A program made the position numbers and the translations under genes. 64,000 bases of DNA from Phycisphaerales bacterium. GTDB lineage: Bacteria; Planctomycetota; Phycisphaerae; Sedimentisphaerales; Anaerobacaceae. The notes beneath the pieces are model-generated. The model saw only the letters and a list, made by a program, of their open reading frames with translations. It searched no databases and was not told the DNA's origin. Within the stretch, counting starts at the first letter, position 1; each line of letters begins with the position of its first letter. The DNA lies in contig JAUVYV010000015.1 in assembly GCA_030602885.1 (NCBI GenBank), positions 1 through 64,000 of the forward strand, in the 5' to 3' direction. Of the stretch, positions 34,688 to 43,203 are shown piece after piece.

Positions 34688-35578
34688 TTACCGCTCCAGC
34701 TTTTCAAGTGCTTCGCGGAGGATTTTGGCCATGCGTTCTTTGTTCAGCCGAATTGCCTCGCGCCCGCGTTCGGCACTTGCCATTGTCCGCGGGTCTCGAC
34801 CGCCCACGCCCACAGGCCAGCCTTGGTCAACCGCAGGCAGCCGTTCCATCTGGACTAATTCAGGCCGAAGAGCCATAACAAGACTCGTCTCATTCGCCGC
34901 CGCATGGTCAACCTGTATGCCGAGACCCTGCCTGTCGTAAGGCCCTCCCCAACAGTTGAATGTCTCCAAACCGTACTTGTCCTTCCACTCATCATGGTAT
35001 TGCTTAAAAGCATTTGTCGAAGGCCCATGGCCGTGCCCCACCACAATCCTAAATCCCGCCCTGCTCAATTGCTTCATCGTTGCATCAAGAATTGTGCCGA
35101 ACGTCTCATCCGGCACCCAGTACGCGCTGCCCGCAAGCTGCTGCGTCGGATACCCCTTCGCCTCCGGCATATTCTCGGCGATATCCATCCCATAATACTC
35201 AACGCCGTCAATCACGCGCTTGCGGTCAGGCCCGAGAAAATACATCGGACACACTATCCCACCAACCTCTTTGGCCAGCTCGATAAAGAACCCATACGAC
35301 TGCAAACCATCCGAACCAAGCGGCAGATGCTCCCCGTGCCACTCTAATGTCCCCAAAGGCAAATACGCAATAGGTACCGCCGCCACGCGCCGGCGAAATT
35401 CCTGCGGAGTCAGCTCCGCATACAAGACCTTCTGCTCACAGCCCAATTTCGACACATTACCTTTATTCATCGCACGACCTTTCTCGCTACTGCATCCCCA
35501 GACCATCAAAGAACCCACGCCCAGAACAACACACCAAATGAAAACTCGCATACAATTCATTATCTGTATCCCCTTCAT
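34688..35578 (-). CDS. Creatininase-family lipoprotein
   Basis: A 296-residue protein of the creatininase fold. The metal pattern is present: LGTLEWHGEHLPLGSDGLQ, HGHGPSTNAFK and DHAAANETSLV. An N-terminal hydrophobic segment with a lipobox-like VWGC (Cys29) suggests export and lipid anchoring. Family members are amidohydrolases acting on lactams and related amides. As the last gene of the SSS-nagB-nagA run it may release amino sugars from an amide-bonded compound; this is inference. Confidence 0.83.
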   Translation of the reverse strand: MKGIQIMNCMRVFIWCVVLGVGSLMVWGCSSEKGRAMNKGNVSKLGCEQKVLYAELTPQEFRRRVAAVPIAYLPLGTLEWHGEHLPLGSDGLQSYGFFIELAKEVGGIVCPMYFLGPDRKRVIDGVEYYGMDIAENMPEAKGYPTQQLAGSAYWVPDETFGTILDATMKQLSRAGFRIVVGHGHGPSTNAFKQYHDEWKDKYGLETFNCWGGPYDRQGLGIQVDHAAANETSLVMALRPELVQMERLPAVDQGWPVGVGGRDPRTMASAERGREAIRLNKERMAKILREALEKLER

Positions 35579-35587
35579 AAAAACCTG

Positions 35588-36577
35588 CTATCTCAAATAA
35601 AACAAGCCCCTCTGCTCATCATATTCCAGTACCCCGACCTCCGCAAGATTGTCCTCGCTCAACCCGATCAACGCCAGCGGATTGTAAAAACCAGCTTGCA
35701 CCAGTCCTTCAACGCTCAGCAGGTCAAGCGATGCTAAATAGTTCATGCAATCAAGCATTGTCGCCGACGACCCAACCAGATAACCTGTTTCCGGATTGTA
35801 TATGCGCCCGCTCTCATCGAGAACGACTTTATTCCCCGCGCTATCATATTCTCCCGGCCCCATCCTGCTCAGGGTCGTCGCATCGCTGGTGACAATGCAC
35901 TTGTCCGCCCCTTTTGTCCTGACGATAGTCTTTATCAGGCCCGCCGGCAGGTGGTGACCGTCGGTTATTATCATTGCCGAAAGCTCATCGACAGCGAGGC
36001 CGGCAAAGATGGGATTGTCGTGTCGCGGCACGGTAAGAGGGACACCATTTCCCAGATGCGTAAGCGCCCGGGCGCCGGCTTTGGCTAATCGCTGCAAATC
36101 CTCAACGCCAGCCGTTTGATGTCCTAACGATACCGCGATACCATTTTCGGCTGCGAACTGTGTCAGCTCATCGGCGCCGTCCGGCTCAGCCGCTATGGTA
36201 ATCAGTTTTACTCTGTGCCCGGCCAAATCGAGCAGATGCTTCAAATATGCAAGGTCGGGCTTTCGTACCCATTGTGCATTGTGCGCGCCTCTCGCGCCTT
36301 CAGCCGATGAGATAAAAGGCCCTTCCAGGTGAATGCCGAGGACTCGACCTCGGAACTCATCACTGTGTATCACCTTTGCCATAATCGGCAGATTGTGCTC
36401 ATACACGTCGCCGCCGCTGGTGATTATCGTCGGCAAAAATGCGCTCGCACCTTCTTTCAACATCTGCCGGCAGGCGCCGGCAAAGGAATCCTCCGTCAGG
36501 GCAGGGCTGAAAAAGTCCACACCCCTGTACCCGTTCACCTGCAAATCCACTAATCCCGGAACCACCATAATCTTCAT
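35588..36577 (-). CDS. nagA: N-acetylglucosamine-6-phosphate deacetylase
   Basis: A 329-residue amidohydrolase that removes acetate from GlcNAc-6-phosphate. Metal and catalytic motifs: [28 protein letters not shown] (Glu), [17 protein letters not shown], and [11 protein letters not shown] (Asp). It is shorter than the usual 380 residues, because the small N-terminal beta domain is nearly absent. Its start overlaps the nagB stop in ATGA (36574-36577), so the two are probably co-translated. Confidence 0.93.
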   Translation of the reverse strand: MKIMVVPGLVDLQVNGYRGVDFFSPALTEDSFAGACRQMLKEGASAFLPTIITSGGDVYEHNLPIMAKVIHSDEFRGRVLGIHLEGPFISSAEGARGAHNAQWVRKPDLAYLKHLLDLAGHRVKLITIAAEPDGADELTQFAAENGIAVSLGHQTAGVEDLQRLAKAGARALTHLGNGVPLTVPRHDNPIFAGLAVDELSAMIITDGHHLPAGLIKTIVRTKGADKCIVTSDATTLSRMGPGEYDSAGNKVVLDESGRIYNPETGYLVGSSATMLDCMNYLASLDLLSVEGLVQAGFYNPLALIGLSEDNLAEVGVLEYDEQRGLFYLR

Positions 36578-37317
36578 CTCGCCGAAAGAAGGGACGCCGA
36601 TTGTTCATCTAACAGCAGTTTACAGTTCGGATGCTCCTGCAGTATCGACGCCGGGCACTGCGGCGTCACCGGCCCTTCCAGAGCCGCCTTAACCGCCGAC
36701 GCCTTACGTAAGTCCGGCACCGAGACAATAAGCAATTCGCTTTTTAATATCTGCCTGATGCTCATCGATATCGCCCGCCCGGGGACATCCTCGAGCTTTT
36801 CAAACCAGCCCTCGCCTAACTGCTGTCGGCGGCATTTCTCGTCAAGAGTGACAACAATGTACGGTTGCTGCGTATCGAAGTCGGCCGGCGGGTCGTTAAA
36901 TGCGAGATGACCGTTTTCGCCTATTCCGGCTAAGGTGACATCAATCGGGCCTCGGCTTACCAGCTCGCCCAACCTTTCACATTCCTGCTCAGGGCTGGGT
37001 GCATCAGCATTTATGAAGTGCACGGCCTTTAGCTCTCCTGCTTTATCAACGAACCGCTGCCTGAGGTATTTTCTAAAGCTGGCCGGATGGTCGGGGCCGA
37101 GACCGATATATTCATCGAGATGAAACATACTGACTTTCGACCAGTCGATACCTTCGGCGACGACCAGTTCGGTGAGAACCTCGAACTGGCTGGCGCCGGT
37201 TGCGAGCGTGATATTGGCCTGACCTTTGCTCTGGATTGCACCGGTGATTTGTTCAGCAGCGAATTTAGCGACGGCTGCACCCAATTCGGCCCTGCCTTTA
37301 TAAATGAGTTTTTCCAC
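36574..37317 (-). CDS. nagB: Glucosamine-6-phosphate deaminase
   Basis: A 247-residue isomerase-deaminase that turns glucosamine-6-phosphate into fructose-6-phosphate and ammonia. Signature parts: [14 protein letters not shown] near the phosphate site, Asp68 in [17 protein letters not shown], and [14 protein letters not shown]. It starts three bases after the symporter gene ends and overlaps nagA. Together with nagA and the symporter it forms an amino-sugar catabolic operon. Confidence 0.95.
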   Translation of the reverse strand: MEKLIYKGRAELGAAVAKFAAEQITGAIQSKGQANITLATGASQFEVLTELVVAEGIDWSKVSMFHLDEYIGLGPDHPASFRKYLRQRFVDKAGELKAVHFINADAPSPEQECERLGELVSRGPIDVTLAGIGENGHLAFNDPPADFDTQQPYIVVTLDEKCRRQQLGEGWFEKLEDVPGRAISMSIRQILKSELLIVSVPDLRKASAVKAALEGPVTPQCPASILQEHPNCKLLLDEQSASLLSAR

Positions 37318-37320
37318 AAT

Positions 37321-39021
37321 CTATAACCTTATAATCAAATAGATAGAAAGAACCAATACAGCGGCTAAGACCAGCCCGACGAGAAAGCCCGTTACCGACC
37401 TCAATGACGGCACGGGCAGCTCGATGTTCTTGCTTGGAAGCAGGTTTCGCCTGCGGCCGACGACGGCATCGGCGGGCAGCGTGCAGGGTGCGGGGACTTT
37501 CTCACCGGCTCTGACCGGGGTGCGGATGAGCGCGTAGAACCTGTCGAGCTTTTCAGCGACGACCGGCTTAGTGAAGAGACTGACAATGATGCCCGCCAGA
37601 GTCCCCGCGGCAAGATAGAAAACCATTTGCCAGGGCAGGTACATCGCGGCGGTGTCGTTTTTTACTACGACCAGACGGAGCGATTCGTTGGCGGAGAGAT
37701 TTTGCAGCAGCTCGATAAAGAAGACCTGAGCGGTGAGCCACCACACGGCGACCGCGGTGAGCGTTGCGGCCCAGGCGCCTGCCACTGTCATACGTCGCCA
37801 GAGCAGCCCAAGCCAGAAGGCGATACCGATGAGCGGCGGGATTTTCCAGAAGATTTCGAGGCCCTGGACGACACCCGAAAGCCGGTAAGCAAAGAAGACA
37901 CCGCCGGCAACGAAGGCGACGGATGCGATGCGGCCGATAAAGACATAATGACGAGGGGGCTTGTCCGGAACAAGAGGCCTGTAGATATTTTCGGTGAAAA
38001 GAGCCGAGCAGGAAACCATAAAGGCGTCGCACGAGCTCATCACAGATGCCAGCAGGGCCGCGATAAAGACACCCAGCAGTCCGGGCAGTACGTGGGGCAG
38101 AAAATCGCCGGCCAGAGCGCCGAAGACGTGGTCGGGTGCGATGTCCCTGCCGGCAAAATAAACTGTCGCGGCAACTCCGGTAAGACACCACGGAATGGTG
38201 CACAGGCGTTTGAGGAGCATCCCGCCCATAAAACCGACCTGACCATCGAGTTCGGTCTTTCCGGCGGCGCAGTTGCCGAGGATATGCGGCTGGGTCGCGA
38301 TACCCACCAGGCCGTTGAACGCGAGGACTGCGATGTAGAAGATGCCGATGTCGGCGGCTTCAACCAGACTGAGGATTTTTGTGTCGGTGGCGGCCTGTCT
38401 TATGCCGTCGAAACCACCTACTGCGTTGAGGACCAGGGGCAGCAGAAGGAACGAGAAGACGACGGTGAGAATGCCCTGCAGAAAGTCGGTGATAACAGCG
38501 GCGGCAAGACCGCCGGCAGCGCCATAGAAAACGAACATCACTGTCATAATTGCAATAACGAGGTTTGGGTGGAGCAGACCGCCGGTGGCCGCGGCGATGA
38601 CGGCGCCGGAGCCCTTGAGCATAAGGCCGATGCTGGCCACAAGGTTGAAGACACCGACGACTGTGTAGAGTATAGAGACGCTGCGGCTGAATCTTGCCTC
38701 GAAGATATCCGCCGTGGTAATGGCACGGCAGCGCCTTAAGACGGAGGCGATGAGCCAGTAGAAGGGTGTGATGGGAAGATACAGCCACTGGTACCAGATG
38801 CCGGAGAGCCCGTTGGTGAAGCTTTTGGCAGCGACACCGACGGCCTGGTCGGAGTGCGTCCCGGCGCCGAAGGAAAAGAACACCATCAGCACCTTGCCGA
38901 ACTTCCGCGGCATGAAAAAATCCGCGCTGCTCTTTATCTTCCTTGCCGTCCAGAAACCAATGGCGGTGACGATAACCAGGTACAGTACGAGAACACAGAT
39001 GTCCGCAATATGCAATCCCAT
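37321..39021 (-). CDS. SSS family sodium:solute symporter
   Basis: A 566-residue membrane transporter of the sodium:solute symporter family with about 13 helices. Typical parts: CVLVLYLVIVTAIGFWTARK, FGAGTHSDQAVGVAAKSFT, FEARFSRSVSILYTVVGVF and PGLLGVFIAALLASVMSSCDAF. A cytoplasmic insertion near residue 500 (KLDRFYALIRTPVRAGEK) is less usual. The genes for NagB, NagA and a creatininase-like protein follow within 12 bases each, so amino-sugar uptake is the likely role. The promoter is at 39062-39090. Confidence 0.9.
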   Translation of the reverse strand: MGLHIADICVLVLYLVIVTAIGFWTARKIKSSADFFMPRKFGKVLMVFFSFGAGTHSDQAVGVAAKSFTNGLSGIWYQWLYLPITPFYWLIASVLRRCRAITTADIFEARFSRSVSILYTVVGVFNLVASIGLMLKGSGAVIAAATGGLLHPNLVIAIMTVMFVFYGAAGGLAAAVITDFLQGILTVVFSFLLLPLVLNAVGGFDGIRQAATDTKILSLVEAADIGIFYIAVLAFNGLVGIATQPHILGNCAAGKTELDGQVGFMGGMLLKRLCTIPWCLTGVAATVYFAGRDIAPDHVFGALAGDFLPHVLPGLLGVFIAALLASVMSSCDAFMVSCSALFTENIYRPLVPDKPPRHYVFIGRIASVAFVAGGVFFAYRLSGVVQGLEIFWKIPPLIGIAFWLGLLWRRMTVAGAWAATLTAVAVWWLTAQVFFIELLQNLSANESLRLVVVKNDTAAMYLPWQMVFYLAAGTLAGIIVSLFTKPVVAEKLDRFYALIRTPVRAGEKVPAPCTLPADAVVGRRRNLLPSKNIELPVPSLRSVTGFLVGLVLAAVLVLSIYLIIRL

Positions 39022-39061
39022 AACTTATTTTGCCTTTCAGTACAACGAGCTGCGAGCATTG

Positions 39062-39090
39062 TAAATAGAACACGGGCGTACGAAAACCAA
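39062..39090 (-). promoter_or_regulatory. Predicted promoter of the amino-sugar operon
   Basis: Minus strand TTGGTT (39090-39085), 17 bases, TATTTA (39067-39062), ahead of the symporter ATG. Confidence 0.45.
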
Positions 39091-39136
39091 AATCTCTTCG
39101 CTTTGTAGGATGCTCTCGATATGGTGATGTGGGTCC

Positions 39137-40315
39137 TTAGACGGACCTTGTGAAAATCCACGTCCCCGCTATCCATGTCCCGGCAACAGACCCCAGGTTC
39201 GCAAACGCAACGACCAGCAGTATCTTTGTCATCGGATTCGTCCACCACCCCTTGACCGTATTAATCGCGTTCGGTAAATCCTCTAAATCGCTCACCTTCG
39301 GCCGACGTACCCACACCTGAACCAGACCAGCCACCCACCCCGCTGCCATCAACGGATTTAAACTCGTCAGAGGGGCCGCCAAAAACGCTGACAAAATCGT
39401 AACCGGATGACCCAGCGCCGCCGCCGCTCCCAGCGCGGAAAGCAAGCCATTCACCAGAATCCAGATATAGATGTTCTCAACCGAATGCGCCGCCCCCTCC
39501 TTGAAAAACCCCCACACAATTATCCCGATTATCACCGCCGGCAAGCCCCACTTCAAAACCGTCGGCCAAATAGACCGAGGAGGCAAATCCTCCAGCTCGT
39601 CAATCGCCTCATCCTGTCCGATGTGATTCTTTATCCCCTCCACGTGACCCGCACCTACAACCGCCACCACCTTCTCACCCTTCGCATGTCGTATCTGCTG
39701 TGCAAGATACACGTCACGCTCGTCGATAAGACGCTTCTTTATCTCCGGATACTTCTCCGTAAACTCCGCCATCACCGCCTCTAACTGGTCCTTCTCCTTC
39801 AGCTTCTCAACCATCTCCTCATCTATCTTCTCGCTCACGAAGATACTTGCAGACAGTCCAAACAGCAGTCTCAGCTTCGTCCAGAACCCAAGATAACCGT
39901 ACGTCCGCTTCAGCGTTATCTGAATGTCCCTGTCCGCCAAAACCAGCTTCGCCCCACGCTCCTGTGCTAACCGCACCGCCTCAAGCATCTCCGCTCCCGG
40001 CTGAACACCCAACTTCTCGCCCAACCGCCGATAGAAGCTCGTCATAATCAACTGCGACAAAAGCAGCAAGCTCTTGCCCTGCCGCACAATCTTGAAAATG
40101 TCCATCTTCGCCCACGCATCACGCTGAGTCAGCGCCTCATGACGCGACCGGCAAAGCTCCACGCAAACCGTATCAGGCCCAACCTGCTCTATCGTCCGCC
40201 GAACGTCCTCCACGCTCTCTCTCGATACATGCGCCGTCCCCACAAGATAAACATCCCGCCCATCGACCTCTATCCGCTGCACACGCTCCGGCAACTGCAA
40301 CTGTTCTTCGCTCAT
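39137..40315 (-). CDS. TraB/PrgY family membrane protein
   Basis: A 392-residue protein. The soluble N-terminal half has the TraB signature: VYLVGTAHVSRESVEDVRR, VCVELCRSRHEAL, LVLADRDIQITLKRTY and VVGAGHVEGIKNHI. The C-terminal half has four or so membrane helices. In enterococci TraB/PrgY lowers peptide pheromone activity; a proteolytic role like that of Tiki proteins has been proposed. The ATG at 40315 has AAAGGCGG upstream and is better than the TTG at 40333. Confidence 0.9.
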   Translation of the reverse strand: MSEEQLQLPERVQRIEVDGRDVYLVGTAHVSRESVEDVRRTIEQVGPDTVCVELCRSRHEALTQRDAWAKMDIFKIVRQGKSLLLLSQLIMTSFYRRLGEKLGVQPGAEMLEAVRLAQERGAKLVLADRDIQITLKRTYGYLGFWTKLRLLFGLSASIFVSEKIDEEMVEKLKEKDQLEAVMAEFTEKYPEIKKRLIDERDVYLAQQIRHAKGEKVVAVVGAGHVEGIKNHIGQDEAIDELEDLPPRSIWPTVLKWGLPAVIIGIIVWGFFKEGAAHSVENIYIWILVNGLLSALGAAAALGHPVTILSAFLAAPLTSLNPLMAAGWVAGLVQVWVRRPKVSDLEDLPNAINTVKGWWTNPMTKILLVVAFANLGSVAGTWIAGTWIFTRSV

Positions 40316-40467
40316 CAACCGCCTTTCGTTCAATACGAAGGTGGAATAGTAGCACAGTCAGCCGCAAATCTCAATAGAGCCGATACACCGGCCGATCCCT
40401 TGCGCTCGTCAGCAGACATGCAGAAAATTACACACGGAATTCACACGAAGGCAATAGGCAGAAATAG

Positions 40468-40493
40468 AAAAGCCCCCCTTAGGGGGGCTTTTT
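40468..40493 (-). terminator. Bidirectional intrinsic terminator
   Basis: AAAAGCCCCCC TT GGGGGGCTTTTT-like perfect hairpin (eight-base or longer stem) works on either strand. It would end leftward transcription from the small membrane protein gene at 40712-40948. The bases 40494-40711 show no gene. Confidence 0.9.
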
Positions 40494-40711
40494 CTTACAA
40501 TCGCAGTTGAGCGTTAGCGGCAGAGCTGCTGACGGCTCACGATGGTGACTTATGTCGAACTCAACCCGGCACACACTTCTCGACTTCCACCGCCTCGTCC
40601 AGGCCGAGCAATTCTCTGACCCTCACCCCCCTTGGCCAACTTAACACTTTGATGGTCTATATGACCACAAGCTCCGGGCTGCACCAGCTATGAGGATCAG
40701 ACACCTGCCGC

Positions 40712-40948
40712 TTACGCAGCAACCCTTTTCTTGTGGAACAGCCACAGAATTATACCCAGAGCGACCAGGCCCACAAGACCATTCTCACCCAGAGTACCCA
40801 GCAGCACCGTCAGATTCCCGACGACCCCGCCAAACCACGGAACGGTACTGCCGAACAGAATCTCCGCAGCCACCCCAAGCGCAATCAAAAGCAGAGCAAT
40901 CTCAGTTATCTCGCCAATCCAGTTCTTCAATTCTTGCAGAAAACGCAT
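40712..40948 (-). CDS. Small two-helix membrane protein
   Basis: A 78-residue protein with an amphipathic start (RFLQELKNWIGEITE), two membrane helices (IALLLIALGVAAEILFG and GLVGLVALGIILWLF) and a basic end (HKKRVAA). AGGAG lies eight bases before the ATG and a terminator follows, which supports a real gene. I do not recognise the family. Confidence 0.7.
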   Translation of the reverse strand: MRFLQELKNWIGEITEIALLLIALGVAAEILFGSTVPWFGGVVGNLTVLLGTLGENGLVGLVALGIILWLFHKKRVAA

Positions 40949-41392
40949 CTTCGACTCTCCTAAACAAGACCATCAAAAAGACACACTCAAATTACCAACA
41001 TACGACAATTCTCCTCGGCTTACCCCTTTGCTTTCTTTAACATTTTTTGCCAAAACCATCACCACTCACATCCCCCCGCCAGCCGCTCCAAAACACCCCT
41101 CGGCACACCAAATACCACGAAAAGCCCATTTTTTAGCACTGATATCGCCCCCTTACCCTAACTAACCAGCCGACATAACCCCCAAATCACCCCCGCGGAA
41201 AATCTCCTCCCCCGCAATCCTTCCCCCAAAAATACTACCGCAAAACCGCCTACCCACTCCGCCACCCGACCGGCACCCCATCGCCTCCTTCACACCACGC
41301 TAACCACCTCTCCCGCCTCCCCTGCCTCACCACTGCTGCCGCCCCGGGACGCCCTTTCGCCTGCATATAATGTCAAAACAGGCAAAATGTAC
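40949..41392. other. C-rich intergenic stretch, nothing recognised
   Basis: About 440 bases, strongly C-rich on the plus strand, with runs such as CCGCCACCCGACCGGCACCCC. No frame has protein-like composition and no RNA gene was seen. Confidence 0.6.
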
Positions 41393-41422
41393 TTGACAGG
41401 CAATGTTAAAATGGGCTATAAT
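41393..41422 (+). promoter_or_regulatory. Strong predicted promoter of a leaderless gene
   Basis: Perfect TTGACA (41393-41398), 18 bases, perfect TATAAT (41417-41422). The expected start, about seven bases further on, falls on the ATG at 41429. Confidence 0.75.
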
Positions 41423-41428
41423 GGCCTT

Positions 41429-41602
41429 ATGTTCAAAGACCTCGTGATATTCTCCTTGCGCATCTGCCTTGTCGTGGTCGTCTGGACCGCCGCCTGGCGA
41501 CTCATCCAGCCCAAAACCCAATCCCTGCGAATACTACGGGCCGCCCTAATCGCGCTCACCATGCTCGCTGTCCTCGCCCTCGTCAGATTCACCACCGGCT
41601 GA
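41429..41602 (+). CDS. Small membrane protein, probably leaderless mRNA
   Basis: A 57-residue protein with two hydrophobic helices (DLVIFSLRICLVVVVWTAAW and AALIALTMLAVLALVRF) separated by a basic loop. A longer frame from the ATG at 41387 is unlikely, as that codon lies upstream of the -35 box. No ribosome site can precede the ATG if transcription starts as predicted. I do not recognise the family. Confidence 0.6.
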   Translation: MFKDLVIFSLRICLVVVVWTAAWRLIQPKTQSLRILRAALIALTMLAVLALVRFTTG

Positions 41603-41649
41603 CAAATCGCCTGCACCGACGCCACCATAAGCGGACGCTTCCCGTTTGA

Positions 41650-41675
41650 ACGCGATACGCGATACGCGATACGAG
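41650..41675. repeat. GATACGC tandem array
   Basis: Three units of GATACGC/GATACGA. A second array of the same word is at 52109-52136, in the same orientation and also preceded by GTTT-G-AACGC-like bases. Confidence 0.8.
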
Positions 41676-41690
41676 TTTCAATCCCTCCCC

Positions 41691-41709
41691 CTTCTCACTT
41701 CTCACTTCC
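41691..41709. repeat. ACTTCTC tandem array, second copy
   Basis: CTTCTCACTTCTCACTTC; the same family as 155-187. Confidence 0.65.
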
Positions 41710-41725
41710 TTGCCCCCCCTGCTTG

Positions 41726-41958
41726 CCCCGTGAGATGATTCATCTATCTCACCGGGGTCATTCCTTCTCGTAAATCGAAAACTTGTCCCCGCAGGCCGTA
41801 GGCGGGGATCGAAAATCCCTTCGCCTGCGTGGCAGGCGATGTATATAACCCCCGGTTTTACCGGTGGGTTGCAGGCGTGAGGCTCGCTTACCCTTTTACC
41901 GAAGTCCTTGACTTTGGGGATCATTCCGCTCGCTTGCCCGCAGGCGAAATATTTCGCC
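41726..41958. repeat. Cluster of palindromes sharing GCAGGCG
   Basis: Hairpins: CCCCGTGAGAT/ATCTCACCGGGG (41726-41757), CCCCGC/GCGGGG (41787-41807), TCGCCTGC/GCAGGCGA (41821-41839), CCCCCGG/CCGGTGGG (around 41850) and the perfect palindrome GGCGAAATATTTCGCC (41943-41958). GCAGGCG occurs at 41832, 41871 and 41940. The cluster is REP-like. Confidence 0.7.
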
Positions 41959-42144
41959 CCGCCTATCCGAAACCTACTACATGCTTTTACAGTCAGATAC
42001 AAGAGGGCCTTTAGTCCTTAGCTATAGCATTAGAGAATGGCTTACCTGTCAGTAAGATAAGACAATTTTGGTCTTCTGTTGAAGACAAAAAACCAGTAGG
42101 GCCAGATTGGGCAATGACATTCTCTGAGAAAGCTAAATGAGTAT

Positions 42145-42285
42145 TTATTTACATCGCTTACACTTGCGCCTTCCACCTGTTCCTTGTCTTAGATTGCGTT
42201 TTTCGATGTTGTTGTCTTCGGTGCATTTCGTGTCGTTGTGGTATACACCAGAATCTTTTGCGTGCCAAGGTTTCTTCCTTGCCAT
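42145..42285 (-). CDS. Small Cys/His protein, probable zinc ribbon
   Basis: A 46-residue basic protein. Its core VYHNDTKCTEDNN followed by NLRQGTGGRRKCKRCK recalls a small, widespread group of short proteins with one Cys near an NNIE patch and a terminal CxxC. Cys21, Cys42 and Cys45 with His16 could bind zinc. AAGGAG lies nine bases before the ATG, which supports translation. The function is unknown. It lies beside the possibly frameshifted gene at 42374-42741 on the same strand. Confidence 0.6.
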   Translation of the reverse strand: MARKKPWHAKDSGVYHNDTKCTEDNNIEKRNLRQGTGGRRKCKRCK

Positions 42286-42373
42286 GATTATTAACTCCTT
42301 ATCAATATTGACCATTGTATGAGGGATTGGATAACATTGTTAAAACCAATCCTGTATACCCGCTCAGAATGCC

Positions 42374-42741
42374 TCAGGCACGCGTGTCTGTAATCGCCTG
42401 GATGTCACCAAATGGTTCACGAATCTTGACCCAATTGCCGCGCTTCCGTTGGGCAACAATAACAGCTGCTAGAACGGACCCACTTATGCGTTTTCCGGTT
42501 AACCCCTTAAATCGATTTGCTAAGTCATCCATCATTTGTCTGTCGAAGAGATACTCGTCCGACGTTCTATCCAAGTCCAGGTAAACCTGCCTCAACGTAG
42601 CTAGCTCTTCACTTGTCAAGAGGTTCAGAACGGAATGGAATTTCTTGGCCTTGGCGCCTAGCTTTGGCCAATCCGCAACTTTTCGCAAATTTTTTCAATT
42701 TTTTTCACACTTTCGCGCGTTTTCGATACCTCAACCCTCAT
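42374..42741 (-). pseudogene. Unknown small gene, apparently frameshifted
   Basis: The frame ending at 42374 encodes a protein-like sequence (FHSVLNLLTSEELATLRQVY, YLFDRQMMDDLANRFKG) but lacks an ATG and begins at best with TTG at 42688. A different frame starts with ATG at 42741 and reads MRVEVSKTRESVKKIEKICE before a stop near 42661. The two parts would join smoothly by a one-base shift near 42675-42685 (CGAAAAGTT). It may be a broken gene, a sequencing error, or frameshifted expression. The family is not recognised. Confidence 0.45.
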
Positions 42742-43107
42742 TTTTGAGCTAAAAACGCAGGTCAGCGCGCAACCATGTACCCATAAGCCAAGTCAAAAAC
42801 CCTGTTTTTAGCCCAATATCGAACGTCGATTCATAAAAAGTCGCATCTGACTAGGTGTCCAATTACCCTAAACGCCCTCCCCATTCTACCCATTCCGCCC
42901 ACTCACACCCCTCGCAAATCACTCCAAAATTCATGCAATAATCGCCCCGCTTCAAAGCGTCTTATCGTATGTACAGATATATTTTGCGCGCCGGCACCTG
43001 GTATTGTCTGCTTTTTGCTCGTTTTCGGTGCTTTTGGCGTACTACAGAACATACAGCCGATACAATACGTACTGAGATTATTGCTCGTTGTCGTACTCAG
43101 CACGCAT
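42742..43107. other. Intergenic stretch ahead of the efflux operon
   Basis: No gene recognised. A hydrophobic frame at 43015-43203 overlaps the predicted promoter of the efflux operon and is not called. Confidence 0.5.
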
Positions 43108-43137
43108 TTGGGCTTTTATTCCGTAAGCTTTTATAAT
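43108..43137 (+). promoter_or_regulatory. Predicted promoter of the efflux operon
   Basis: TTGGGC (43108-43113), 18 bases, perfect TATAAT (43132-43137). The leader would be about 60 bases. Confidence 0.5.
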
Positions 43138-43203
43138 ACAATGGGATACGTACTAAAAGTGGAAGCAGCCCATACATTTGTGGCTGGTTCGGAGACCGGT
43201 TAA

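Larger units (their letters stand above)
41603..42144. other. Repeat-rich intergenic stretch with palindromes
   Basis: The stretch holds a GATACGC array (41650-41675), an ACTTCTC array (41691-41709) and five hairpins between 41726 and 41958. A start-less leftward frame near 42003-42140 was noted but is not called as a gene. Confidence 0.6.

Noticed and set aside
40555-40660. Leftward short frame reading WPRGVRVRELLGLDEAVEVE
   Set aside because: Only about 28 codons with a GTG start and no homologue that I recognise; it may be a vestige.
42003-42145. Leftward open frame reading FSENVIAQSGPTGFLSSTED and LILLTGKPFSNAIAKD
   Set aside because: The composition is protein-like but there is no start codon and the length is under 50 residues; possibly a gene fragment.
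43015-43203. Hydrophobic rightward frame ending just before the TolC-like gene
   Set aside because: Its only start is TTG and the predicted operon promoter lies inside it, so the frame would not be transcribed in full.
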